Of a DNA stretch of 64,000 nucleotides, positions 24,371-33,262 are shown in pieces. This stretch comes from Chryseobacterium paludis. GTDB taxonomy: Bacteria; Bacteroidota; Bacteroidia; Flavobacteriales; Weeksellaceae. The position numbers and the translations under genes were made by a program. The stretch lies in contig NZ_CP099966.1 of assembly GCF_025403485.1 (NCBI RefSeq), forward strand, positions 2,108,001 to 2,172,000, given 5' to 3'. Positions within the stretch are counted from its first letter, which is position 1; each line of letters starts with the position of its first letter. Under the pieces are notes generated by a model. The model was not told the DNA's origin. It searched no databases and worked only from the letters and a program-made list of their open reading frames with translations.

Positions 24371-24982
24371 ATGTATAAAGTTTTTGTGAACGAAAAAAAA
24401 TTATTGCTGTCTAAACAGTCTGAAAACCTGGAAAAAAATGTTAGGTATGAAAACTTCACAACTTTTGAAATCGCATTGGATCTTCTGGAAAATACATCTG
24501 TAAAAGAATTAAATGTATTTGGAGATGATATCGATACAATTTGGGAAGAATTTAAAAACCTTTTCAGGATTATAGAAGCGGCTGGCGGATTGGTAAATAA
24601 TAGCAAGGGAGAGATTCTTTTTATCAAAAGACTCGGAAAATGGGATCTTCCCAAAGGTAAAATGGAAAAAGGAGAATCCAGAGAGGAATCTGCTGTAAGG
24701 GAAATTGAAGAGGAAACGGGACTAAAGGATGTTGAATTACTGGAATTCATTAATACAACCTACCATATCTATGTAGAAAGAAATGGTGATAAGATCCTGA
24801 AGTGTACCCATTGGTTTGAAATGAGCTTTGATGGAGAAGATACCTCAAAGCCGCAGATCGAAGAAGGCATCACTGAAGTAGCCTGGAAAAACGCTTCTCA
24901 GATAGAAAATGAAGTTTTTCCAAACACCTTCAAAAACATTCAGCTGATTGTTAAAGAATTTCGGAATAGCAAGACTAAATAA
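24371..24982 (+). CDS. NUDIX hydrolase
   Basis: A perfect Nudix box is present at residues 96-118 (GKMEKGESREESAVREIEEETGL). An N-terminal extension of about 65 residues precedes the Nudix fold. The enzyme class hydrolyses nucleoside diphosphates linked to another group; the substrate here is undetermined. A TATTTTTG -7 box lies at 24346-24353. The 3' end overlaps the convergent murF by eight bases. Confidence 0.9.
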   Translation: MYKVFVNEKKLLLSKQSENLEKNVRYENFTTFEIALDLLENTSVKELNVFGDDIDTIWEEFKNLFRIIEAAGGLVNNSKGEILFIKRLGKWDLPKGKMEKGESREESAVREIEEETGLKDVELLEFINTTYHIYVERNGDKILKCTHWFEMSFDGEDTSKPQIEEGITEVAWKNASQIENEVFPNTFKNIQLIVKEFRNSKTK

Positions 24983-26246
24983 AGTCTGCTGCCTTTTCCA
25001 GAGAAATGCCTCTTGATGCTTTTAATAGAATATTTTTTGATTGAATTCCATTTAGTTTTAAATATTCTATTAGCTCTTGGGTATTATTAAAAGATAATGT
25101 TACACTATTTACTTTCTTAAAGTTTCCACCTACTGTAATAATTTCATCAAAGCCTAGTTCCAATGCTTGTTTTAAAATATTCTGATGTTCGGCTTCACTC
25201 TCCACTCCTAATTCAAGCATATCTCCAATAATAATGGTTTTACTTCCTTCAAAAGTTACAAAGTTATGTAAGGAAGCTGTCATTGAACTCGGATTGGCAT
25301 TATAAGTATCCAAAACCAATGTTCGCCCCTCCTTCTTTACAATCTGAGAACGCATATTAGTAGGCGTATAATTTTCAATAGCATGTTTTATTATTTCGAT
25401 ATCAATTCCAAAATGAAGTCCAAAACTTACTGCTGCACAAAGGTTCGTAAAATTATAATTTCCAGTAAGTTTAGAGAGAGCTTTTGTATTTTGATAAGAC
25501 AGCCCAACACAATGATCTTCAGAATAAGCTTCAAAATAATAATCTGAAGTTGGTTTTCCAAAAGTTATTTTCGGTTCATAGCTTTCACTTTTACTCACCT
25601 GAATGTCATCATTCTCATTAATGATGATCGTCTTATTAGATTCTTTTAAGTAATCATATAATTCAGACTTTCCTATAATAACACCTTCGAAACCTCCGAA
25701 ACCTTCTAAATGAGCCTTTCCGAAATTTGTGATATAACCATAATCAGGTTTTGATATAGAACACAGAAGTTCAATTTCCTTTTTGTGATTAGCACCCATT
25801 TCTATAACAGCCATCTCATGATCTGGCTTAATTGATAAAATCGTCAAGGGAACTCCGATATGATTATTCAGGTTACCATAGGTATACTGAACATTATACT
25901 TTTCAGACAGAACAGCATGGATCAACTCTTTTGTAGTCGTCTTACCGTTACTTCCGGTAAGCCCTATAATAGGTATATTTAACTGATCTCTATGATGTAT
26001 AGCTAAAGCCTGTAAAAATTCTAATGTTGAAGGAACATAGAAAATATTTTTACCAATATCTTCGAAATCCTTAAGCTCAACAATAGCAGCCAGCGCTCCC
26101 ATCGAAATAGCTTTTTCCGCTAACGTCGCTGCGTTGAAGTTCTCTCCCGAAAAAGCAAAGAAAATATCATTATTTTCTACTTTCCTACTATCAATCGTAA
26201 CTTTATTGGCCTTCAAAAATAAAGGATAAAACTGTTCTGTATTCAT
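24975..26246 (-). CDS. murF: UDP-N-acetylmuramoyl-tripeptide--D-alanyl-D-alanine ligase
   Basis: The Mur ligase P-loop GLTGSNGKTTTKE (residues 95-107) is followed by YGNLNNHIGVPLTIL and the AVIEMGANHKKEI motif specific to MurF. The C-terminal domain holds DTYNANPSSM. The length (423 aa) is typical. It adds D-Ala-D-Ala to UDP-MurNAc-tripeptide, the last cytosolic step of the peptidoglycan precursor. It stands alone here, outside a dcw cluster, with its own promoter four bases before the ATG. Confidence 0.95.
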   Translation of the reverse strand: MNTEQFYPLFLKANKVTIDSRKVENNDIFFAFSGENFNAATLAEKAISMGALAAIVELKDFEDIGKNIFYVPSTLEFLQALAIHHRDQLNIPIIGLTGSNGKTTTKELIHAVLSEKYNVQYTYGNLNNHIGVPLTILSIKPDHEMAVIEMGANHKKEIELLCSISKPDYGYITNFGKAHLEGFGGFEGVIIGKSELYDYLKESNKTIIINENDDIQVSKSESYEPKITFGKPTSDYYFEAYSEDHCVGLSYQNTKALSKLTGNYNFTNLCAAVSFGLHFGIDIEIIKHAIENYTPTNMRSQIVKKEGRTLVLDTYNANPSSMTASLHNFVTFEGSKTIIIGDMLELGVESEAEHQNILKQALELGFDEIITVGGNFKKVNSVTLSFNNTQELIEYLKLNGIQSKNILLKASRGISLEKAADFI

Positions 26247-26250
26247 AGTT

Positions 26251-26258
26251 CAAAAATA
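26251..26258 (-). promoter_or_regulatory. -7 box four bases before the murF start
   Basis: TATTTTTG on the minus strand is a perfect TAnnTTTG, followed by AACT and the ATG at 26246. The gldJ terminator hairpin lies immediately upstream and occupies the -33 region. Predicts a leaderless murF mRNA. Confidence 0.45.
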
Positions 26259-26261
26259 AAA

Positions 26262-26287
26262 AAACCTTCCAGTATTTAGGAAGGTTT
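26262..26287 (-). terminator. Intrinsic terminator of gldJ
   Basis: AAACCTTCC (26262-26270) pairs with GGAAGGTTT (26279-26287) around an eight-base loop, with T-rich flanks on both strands. It lies 24 bases after the gldJ stop. Confidence 0.85.
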
Positions 26288-26311
26288 TTTATATTATTTT
26301 TTTGATAAATA

Positions 26312-27913
26312 TTATCTTCTAGTTCTACTCTTGTCAGCTGCTCTAGCATCTTGAGCAACACGGAATCCAATCCATCCAAAAGCTCTATTTTGATCTTTAT
26401 ATCTTCTTTGTCCCGGATCCAGCCAATAAGCTGTATCTTGCCAAGAACCTCCTTTAATTACTCTGATATCATTAGACATTGCAGATGTTCTGTCTTTAGT
26501 ATCCTTCTGCATAATTACTTTTCCAGATCCGTCTACAATAAATCTCTGTTTTGGAGAATTATACATATCATAAGCTGTTGCAGAGTCTCCCGCTTTATAA
26601 TAATCTAAAGAAGATTGTCTGTCACCATCTCTGTAGTTTCTGTAATCAGCGATAGTTTGTTTTTCAAACTGTCCTGGTAAACTTTTATATACTAATCTAC
26701 CATCAGCTAAAGTATCATATTTTATTGAACCTTCATCTACCATTTTGTAAGTCCCGTCTCCGTTCTTTACAACAGCCTGAGGCATATTTCCTCTGTAGTA
26801 GTTGAAGTCACTGAAATCTTCGTCAATAACTGGTCTGTAAACATCGGCAACCCATTCAGATACGTTTCCATACATCCCATATACCCCAAGGTCATTAGAT
26901 GGATATTGTCTAACATCTGAAGTTCTTGCTGAACCATCATTTTTCCAGCCTGCAATACCTGAATAATCACCTCTACCCATTTTGAAGTTCTCAAGGAACA
27001 TCCCTCTGTCTCTTCCTTTAGTACCTCTCAATCTTTCGATTTCCGGTTTTTTACCTAGGTATTGGTTATATTCTCTATTTTTAGCCATACCAAGTGCTGC
27101 ATATTCCCATTCAACTTCTGTAGGAAGTCTGAATTTCTGAACCATTGCAGAGTTTGGAGCTCTATTAGCAGAAAGCAATCTTTGGTTTGTTGTTTTTAAA
27201 CCTGATTTTTGCTGCATTCTCTGTTCATTGATATACCCTTGCATTTCAGGATCATTCGCTTTGAATTTATCCATGTTAAATGCAGTTCCACCTTGATTAT
27301 TGGATTCATTGATATACAAATCTTTAGCAATGATTCCTGCAGACATTAATGCTTTTTCATTAGCTCTGTCAGTTAACCACTCACAATATCTATTTGCTTG
27401 AGTCCAAGAAACACCTACTACCGGATAGTAATCAAATTCAGGAGAACGGAAATACGTCTCGTTGTAATCATTTCTAGATAGTTTGTTATCCCATAATAAG
27501 GTATCTGGTAAAGCACCATTATAGATTTCCTTAAAACTTGGATCACTAGGTGGGAATACATACTTCAACCATGTCAGGTATTCGCGGTATTCATAGTTAG
27601 TAATCTCTGTTTCACCGATAAAGAACGAACTTACCTGCATTCTGCGAGGTGAGTTATTCCAATCGTGCATTACATCATCTTTCACTAATCCCATTGTAAA
27701 AGTTCCACCTTCTACATATACCATCCCCGGCCAACCTTTCTGTTTTTGTTGCTTTCCTGCAAAAAACCAACCTTGTTTTTCGTTTGGCTTCCAACCCGTC
27801 TTACTGATAAATTTTTTAGTACCTCCACCTTTGTTGGTACCTGATCCACCACAACTGGTTAATGCAAGTGTAGAACTTAATGCTATTAATGAAAACAACT
27901 TTAGTTTTTTCAT
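26312..27913 (-). CDS. gldJ: Gliding motility / T9SS lipoprotein GldJ
   Basis: The start at 27913 gives a lipoprotein signal (LFSLIALSSTLALTSC, Cys21). A longer frame to 28075 is AT-rich upstream sequence. After a short linker comes a formylglycine-generating-enzyme-like (SUMF1) domain: MVYVEGGTFTMG, YPVVGVSWTQANRYCEWL, FRLPTEVEWEYAALG, NVSEWVADVY and IRVIKGGSWQDTAYWL. GldJ forms a ring-like lipoprotein scaffold with GldK and GldN around the type IX secretion machinery in the periplasm. At 533 aa it has the usual size. It is divergent from porU. Confidence 0.95.
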   Translation of the reverse strand: MKKLKLFSLIALSSTLALTSCGGSGTNKGGGTKKFISKTGWKPNEKQGWFFAGKQQKQKGWPGMVYVEGGTFTMGLVKDDVMHDWNNSPRRMQVSSFFIGETEITNYEYREYLTWLKYVFPPSDPSFKEIYNGALPDTLLWDNKLSRNDYNETYFRSPEFDYYPVVGVSWTQANRYCEWLTDRANEKALMSAGIIAKDLYINESNNQGGTAFNMDKFKANDPEMQGYINEQRMQQKSGLKTTNQRLLSANRAPNSAMVQKFRLPTEVEWEYAALGMAKNREYNQYLGKKPEIERLRGTKGRDRGMFLENFKMGRGDYSGIAGWKNDGSARTSDVRQYPSNDLGVYGMYGNVSEWVADVYRPVIDEDFSDFNYYRGNMPQAVVKNGDGTYKMVDEGSIKYDTLADGRLVYKSLPGQFEKQTIADYRNYRDGDRQSSLDYYKAGDSATAYDMYNSPKQRFIVDGSGKVIMQKDTKDRTSAMSNDIRVIKGGSWQDTAYWLDPGQRRYKDQNRAFGWIGFRVAQDARAADKSRTRR

Positions 27914-28077
27914 AGTCGATATAAATATTTTCAAAGTACAAAGAAAAAATAAATTATTCAATAAATCAAGTAAACATTTGATTTTTTTGAAAAACGTTAA
28001 CAAATTAATTTTATTGTATCGCAATTTAATTATAAAATTTTCATTTATTTTGTAATTTAGAAATTTCAAAAACAAAC

Positions 28078-31000
28078 ATGAAACAATTAACTACGTTTTT
28101 ACTCTTATTGACTTTTGTATCAACGCTTTATGCTCAAAAAATCAACATCGAATGGGATGGATCAAAAATTCAAGATTTTGGCGATACAAAAATCAATCTC
28201 CCTAATTTTAAAAATACAGGTTTTTCGTATGGCCAAAATAACATTTTTATAACAACCAAACAAAAAATAGGAGAAAAGCAGTTAAAGATTTCTAATTTAG
28301 TTTGGGAAACCGTTTCAAATAGAGATTTGTTTGAATTGGGTAAAAACGGAATCCCAGATTATGACATTACAAATGTTTCTTACTACTATTTTGAAGGGGA
28401 ACAATATGCCGGTGTGAATGTCGGTTTATTTAAAAATGTAAAAGGGAGAATCCAGAGGCTTTCATCATTTGAAATTTCAGAAGGCAGTGCTTCGAACCAA
28501 ATTATGAGTGCTGCTAAGGTTGGTACAAATAACAACCCTTTGTCGAGTGGTACTTTTTATAAAATTAAAGTTGACAAATCAGGTATTTTTAAAATCACGA
28601 CACAGTTTTTAAGGGATAATGGCATTAATCCTTCATCTATAAATCCAAGAAATTTCAGAATCTATGGCAATGGAGGAATTATGCTTCCAGAATTTAATCA
28701 GGATGTAAAATATAGCGCTTTACAGGAAAATGCAATACAGGTAGTAGGAGAAAGTGATGGCACTTGGAATGATGAAGATTATGCATTGTTCTATGCTCAA
28801 GGTCCAAACGGATATAACCTTTACAATAAATCAAACGGTAATGGTATAAAAAGAGCTGATGAACGAAATGACAGAAGTGAGAATACAAAAAATATTTATG
28901 ATGATTTTTCTTATTATTTTATCAACTTTGATAAAGGAGAAGGAAAAAGAGTTCAGCCTATAGATGCTAATCTTCCGGCAGCTTTAATTACGCGATTTGA
29001 TAATTATCAGGTTATTAATAATGACCAAAAAAATATCATGAAAGTAGGAAGAGTATGGACTGAAGAAGCACCTTTCACTACTGACAAGACCGTTACGTTC
29101 AACCTCGCCTCACCTATTCAGGGTGCAGATAATATAAAATACCGAACAAAGATAATAGGGTATAAAACTCAGGGTAACAGTATTTCTTTTGATATCAACA
29201 ATCAAAATGCGCAAACCTACTCAACCATTCCAACAGATCTGGATTATATACCATTTGTTTATACTGGGGACATCACTAATTTAAGTGGCAATCAGATCTC
29301 CTTTAATTACAAACCCAGCATTACGACCAATCCTAATGGATTATTTTACTTTGATTATGTAGAAGTACAATATAAAGAAGACCTAAAATATAATGGTTCC
29401 CAAATGAACTTTAGAGATTTCTCTCTTACCACAGGAACTAATACCAATTACGGCTTTAGCGTAAACAATGTTTCAGGATTGGAGCAAATTTGGGATGTTA
29501 CGGATATTACCAATGCAAACAGAAGGGTAAACAAAGCAGCGGGTAGCGCGAATTTTAACTTTGGATATGTTACTGCTGATGTAAATTTCAACAACGAGTT
29601 TGTAGCCTTCAAAGCAGATGCTGCATACTCACCTCAATTTGTAGAGAGGATTGGAAATCAAAATCTCTCCGGATTACAAAATGTAGATTATTTGATAATT
29701 ACGGTTCCGGAAATGATGTCACAGGCTCAAAGGTTAGCCAGCTATCATCAAACCAAGAATAATTTTAATGTTCAAATCGTAGATGCTAATAAAATCTATA
29801 ATGAATTTGGTAGCGGAAGCAGAGATCTTACGGCCATCCGTGATTTTGTAACTAAATTAAATACTCCATCAGGAGCTTTAAAATATGTTTTTATTTTAGG
29901 AGATACTTCATATGATTATAAAAACAGGGTTCCTAATAATTCTAATGTCGTGTCAAGTTATCAAAGTGAGCAGTCTTCAGAATTCATTACCTCTTATGTA
30001 ACTGATGATTATATTGTCATGACAAAACCTCAGACTTCGGCATCTATTCCAAGTAACCTTCCGGATCTTCCAGTAGGAAGAATTCCAGCGGCTAACATTA
30101 CGGAAGCAACAGTTATGATAGATAAAACCCTTGCTTATTACAATTCATTACCAGGCCAATCCAGTCCATTTGGAGAATGGCGTATGAAACTTGATTTTGT
30201 TGTTGATGATGATACTGATAATGGGAGTCCGTTTCATAATGTAATGAACAGTACCTTAGAAACTATTTTTGAACAGGCTGGATCAAATAATCTTAAAGAA
30301 TATAATGTAAGAAAACTGTATTTAGATGCCTTTCAGGCTCAAAGTACAGCGGGGGGGCGTAGATATCCACAAGTAAACCAGGCAATCTCCAACGATATTG
30401 GAAATACCATGTATCTCTTTTATTTCGGACATGGAGGGATCAGTGGCTGGGCCCAGGAAAGAGTTTTAACTCTGGATGAAATCAACAATGCCAATAACTT
30501 TTCGAATGTATACAGTAGATTTCCATTTGTATCCACAATAACGTGTGAATTTACATTATGGGATGAACCGGAAACATTTTCTGCCGGAGAACGTTTCCTT
30601 AAAATGAAACAAGGAGGCCCTGCAGCTATGATTACATCAAGCCGTGCTATCGGTGTAGATTATGGCCGTGATTTTACAAACCTATATACTCAGGATATTT
30701 TCAAATTAGTAAATGATGATTTTGAAACATTAGGACTGGCACATTTAAATGCTAAAAAACAAAAAGGTCCACAAACTGATCATTTAAAAGTAAATCTTCT
30801 TGGTGATCCCGCTATGAAATTAAGCAGGCCCAAAAGATTATTAGTTATTGATAATATTGACACCCCTGTACCAGGGCTGATCAGAGGATTAGATTTTGTA
30901 AAAGTGAAAGGACATATCAATAATGCAAATGGAACAGTTAACACTACATTCAACGGAAGAGTTGTAATTAACATTTTTGATAAAAGATTAAATAAAAAAA

Positions 31001-31962
31001 CTTTAAATAACAGTGGAGCCTTAGATCCGATATTAAACTATACAGAAGAAGGAAGTGCTATTGTAAAAGCATCGGGAATGGCTGTAAACGGAGTTTTCAA
31101 TGTCGAGTTTTATGTTCCAAAAGATATCAATTATGCAGTAGGTGAAGGAAGGATATTAGGATATGCCGATAATAAATCTACTGATGTCTTCAACAACCAG
31201 TCTGTGCAGGTTGGAGATGTTAATCCAAACGGAATTAATGATAGTGAACCGCCAAAAGTAAAATTGTATATGAACAACACCAATTTTGCAGACGGAGGAA
31301 TTACAGATCAAAATCCGATGTTGCTAGCTTGTGTAACTGATGATACAGGAATAAATTCTACAGGTGCTGGTATCGGTCATGATATTACTGTATATTTGGA
31401 CGGACAAATTATTAACACTATCGTATTAAATGATTTTTACGCTTCGGGAGAAGGAAACGGATGTCTGAGCCCGAGTCTTGCAGATTACCAAAAAGGAAAT
31501 GTAACCTACCCTTTCAGGAATTTAGCAGTAGGTCAACATCAATTATCATTTAAAGTTTGGGATATAAACAATAATTCTACGTCTGCAACGTTAAACTTTG
31601 AAGTTAAGGATGAGGCCGATCAGCATCTGGTAATTAACAGACCGCTTAACTGGCCAAATCCATTTACCAACAAAACCTATGTTCAATTTGAACATAATTG
31701 CGATGATATATTAAATGTAAATGTTCAAATCTATACAATAACAGGAAAATTAGTAAGAACATTATCTCAAGCAGTAGTTGCAGAACCCTTCTTACAGGGC
31801 TTTAGAACGCCAAGACAAGCAATTGAATGGGACGGAAGAGATGATTTTGGTTCAACTGTTGGGAAGGGAACGTATATTTTTAAGATATTTGCAAAAAGTC
31901 AAAATCAAGAAAAATGCAAAGGAAGTGCTACAGCTGTAGAAAAAATGGTACTTTTGAAGTAA
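28078..31962 (+). CDS. porU: Type IX secretion system sortase PorU
   Basis: The signal peptide ends LYAQ. Long N-terminal beta domains precede a peptidase C25 (gingipain-like) domain, with the catalytic pair His785 in YLFYFGHGGISGW and Cys823 in STITCEFTLWD. An Ig-like region and a C-terminal FlgD/CTD-like domain (LNWPNPFTNKTYVQF, IYTITGKLVRTL, GKGTYIFKIFAKSQ) follow. PorU removes the C-terminal sorting domain from T9SS cargo on the cell surface and links cargo to anionic lipopolysaccharide. The length (1294 aa) is normal. It is followed by porV, with which it forms the attachment complex. Confidence 0.96.
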   Translation: MKQLTTFLLLLTFVSTLYAQKINIEWDGSKIQDFGDTKINLPNFKNTGFSYGQNNIFITTKQKIGEKQLKISNLVWETVSNRDLFELGKNGIPDYDITNVSYYYFEGEQYAGVNVGLFKNVKGRIQRLSSFEISEGSASNQIMSAAKVGTNNNPLSSGTFYKIKVDKSGIFKITTQFLRDNGINPSSINPRNFRIYGNGGIMLPEFNQDVKYSALQENAIQVVGESDGTWNDEDYALFYAQGPNGYNLYNKSNGNGIKRADERNDRSENTKNIYDDFSYYFINFDKGEGKRVQPIDANLPAALITRFDNYQVINNDQKNIMKVGRVWTEEAPFTTDKTVTFNLASPIQGADNIKYRTKIIGYKTQGNSISFDINNQNAQTYSTIPTDLDYIPFVYTGDITNLSGNQISFNYKPSITTNPNGLFYFDYVEVQYKEDLKYNGSQMNFRDFSLTTGTNTNYGFSVNNVSGLEQIWDVTDITNANRRVNKAAGSANFNFGYVTADVNFNNEFVAFKADAAYSPQFVERIGNQNLSGLQNVDYLIITVPEMMSQAQRLASYHQTKNNFNVQIVDANKIYNEFGSGSRDLTAIRDFVTKLNTPSGALKYVFILGDTSYDYKNRVPNNSNVVSSYQSEQSSEFITSYVTDDYIVMTKPQTSASIPSNLPDLPVGRIPAANITEATVMIDKTLAYYNSLPGQSSPFGEWRMKLDFVVDDDTDNGSPFHNVMNSTLETIFEQAGSNNLKEYNVRKLYLDAFQAQSTAGGRRYPQVNQAISNDIGNTMYLFYFGHGGISGWAQERVLTLDEINNANNFSNVYSRFPFVSTITCEFTLWDEPETFSAGERFLKMKQGGPAAMITSSRAIGVDYGRDFTNLYTQDIFKLVNDDFETLGLAHLNAKKQKGPQTDHLKVNLLGDPAMKLSRPKRLLVIDNIDTPVPGLIRGLDFVKVKGHINNANGTVNTTFNGRVVINIFDKRLNKKTLNNSGALDPILNYTEEGSAIVKASGMAVNGVFNVEFYVPKDINYAVGEGRILGYADNKSTDVFNNQSVQVGDVNPNGINDSEPPKVKLYMNNTNFADGGITDQNPMLLACVTDDTGINSTGAGIGHDITVYLDGQIINTIVLNDFYASGEGNGCLSPSLADYQKGNVTYPFRNLAVGQHQLSFKVWDINNNSTSATLNFEVKDEADQHLVINRPLNWPNPFTNKTYVQFEHNCDDILNVNVQIYTITGKLVRTLSQAVVAEPFLQGFRTPRQAIEWDGRDDFGSTVGKGTYIFKIFAKSQNQEKCKGSATAVEKMVLLK

Positions 31963-32022
31963 AATAAAAGAAGTATAAATAACAATATTAATAAAAAACT
32001 GATAATATATAAAAGACAACAT

Positions 32023-33186
32023 ATGAATTTAACTACTAAACTGCTTTTAGGAATTGGTTTTACTGCTGGTTTTTTAGGCTATTCGCAAGATCTGAGTAAG
32101 GTAGGACCTGTATTAACCGGAGCTCCATTTCTAAGAATTGCGCCAGATGCGAGATCTGGAGGTATGGGTGATCAAGGTGTCGTTACCTCTCCGGATGCAT
32201 TTTCTCAATTCTGGAATGCAGCGAAATACCCTTTTAGCAGAACTAGTTCTTCCGTAGGCCTTAACTACACCCCATACATGGGAAAACTGACTAATGATGT
32301 ATTCTTATTATATGGAGCATTCCATAAATTTTTAGGTCAGGATGAAAGATCTACGATCTCGGCAAGTATTTATTACTTCAATATGGGTCAGGTGGATTTA
32401 ACTCAATTAGTAGGTACTGAGGTAGCTTCTATGGGAACATCAAAACCTAATGAATTCTCTATTGATGTTGCCTACGCACTAAAACTTTCAGATTCTTATT
32501 CCATGGCTGTAACTGGTAGATTTATTCGTTCAGATTTAGCCGGAGGTTTCAATACAGATACTACTCTTAAGCCTGCAAACTCTTTTGCAGTAGACGTTTC
32601 AGGATACTATACTTCTCCAAGATTTTCAAGTTTCGGAGGTTATGATGGTAAATTGAATGCAGGTTTCACAATTCAGAACCTAGGTCCTAAACTGGACTAT
32701 ACAGGAAATGAAGAATCCAGATCTTATCTTCCTACTATGGCAAGATTAGGGGTTGGATATGATATGTATTTAGATGATGCCAATAAAATAGGATTAAGCG
32801 TAGAAGGTTCTAAGATCTTGGTTCCAGGTTCTGAATTTGTAGGAATGGATCCAAATACAAGACAGCCGATGTATGCTGTACCAAACGTAGGTCCAATTGC
32901 AGGTATCGGAAAATCTTTCAAAAATAAAAACAGCATTATGTATAGTGGTGCTTTAGAATATTCATATGATAATGCTTTTGCAGTAAGAACCGGATATTTC
33001 CGTGAAAGCGAAGAACAGGGAGCCAGACAATTTGCAACTGCAGGTGTTGGTTTGAAATACCGTTCTTTTGGACTTGACATCTCTTACTTAATCAATATGT
33101 CTAAAATTAATACAGCTTTAGATAATACACTTCGTTTCGGTTTAACCTGGAATATCGGAGATGAAACTTCTAATGTTGATTATTAA
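32023..33186 (+). CDS. porV: T9SS outer-membrane shuttle protein PorV (LptO)
   Basis: The signal peptide ends LGYSQ. The FadL-type barrel starts with PFLRIAPDARSGGMGDQGVVTSPDAFSQFWNAAKYPF, the conserved PorV entry segment. Other landmarks are PNEFSIDVAYALKLSDSYSMAVTGRFIRSDLAGG and a C-terminal barrel end (TLRFGLTWNIGD). PorV collects cargo from the SprA translocon and delivers it to PorU. It is 60 bases after porU and ends at a terminator. Confidence 0.95.
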   Translation: MNLTTKLLLGIGFTAGFLGYSQDLSKVGPVLTGAPFLRIAPDARSGGMGDQGVVTSPDAFSQFWNAAKYPFSRTSSSVGLNYTPYMGKLTNDVFLLYGAFHKFLGQDERSTISASIYYFNMGQVDLTQLVGTEVASMGTSKPNEFSIDVAYALKLSDSYSMAVTGRFIRSDLAGGFNTDTTLKPANSFAVDVSGYYTSPRFSSFGGYDGKLNAGFTIQNLGPKLDYTGNEESRSYLPTMARLGVGYDMYLDDANKIGLSVEGSKILVPGSEFVGMDPNTRQPMYAVPNVGPIAGIGKSFKNKNSIMYSGALEYSYDNAFAVRTGYFRESEEQGARQFATAGVGLKYRSFGLDISYLINMSKINTALDNTLRFGLTWNIGDETSNVDY

Positions 33187-33211
33187 AAAAATATAATACA
33201 TAAGTTTACAA

Positions 33212-33237
33212 AAGTCTCATATTTATGAGGCTTTTTT
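33212..33237 (+). terminator. Intrinsic terminator of porU-porV
   Basis: AAGTCTCATA pairs with TATGAGGCTT (one G-T pair) in a tight hairpin, followed by a run of six T (33232-33237). Confidence 0.8.
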
Positions 33238-33250
33238 GTTTTCCAATAAT

Positions 33251-33258
33251 TATTTTTG
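33251..33258 (+). promoter_or_regulatory. -7 box four bases before the FUSC gene
   Basis: TATTTTTG is a perfect TAnnTTTG, followed by TAAA and the ATG at 33263. The only nearby TTG (33236-33238) has a short spacer of 12. Predicts a leaderless mRNA. Confidence 0.45.
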
Positions 33259-33262
33259 TAAA

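Noticed and set aside
27914..28075. Upstream extension of GldJ
   Set aside because: It is AT-rich non-coding promoter DNA shared with porU; the start at 27913 gives a proper lipoprotein signal.
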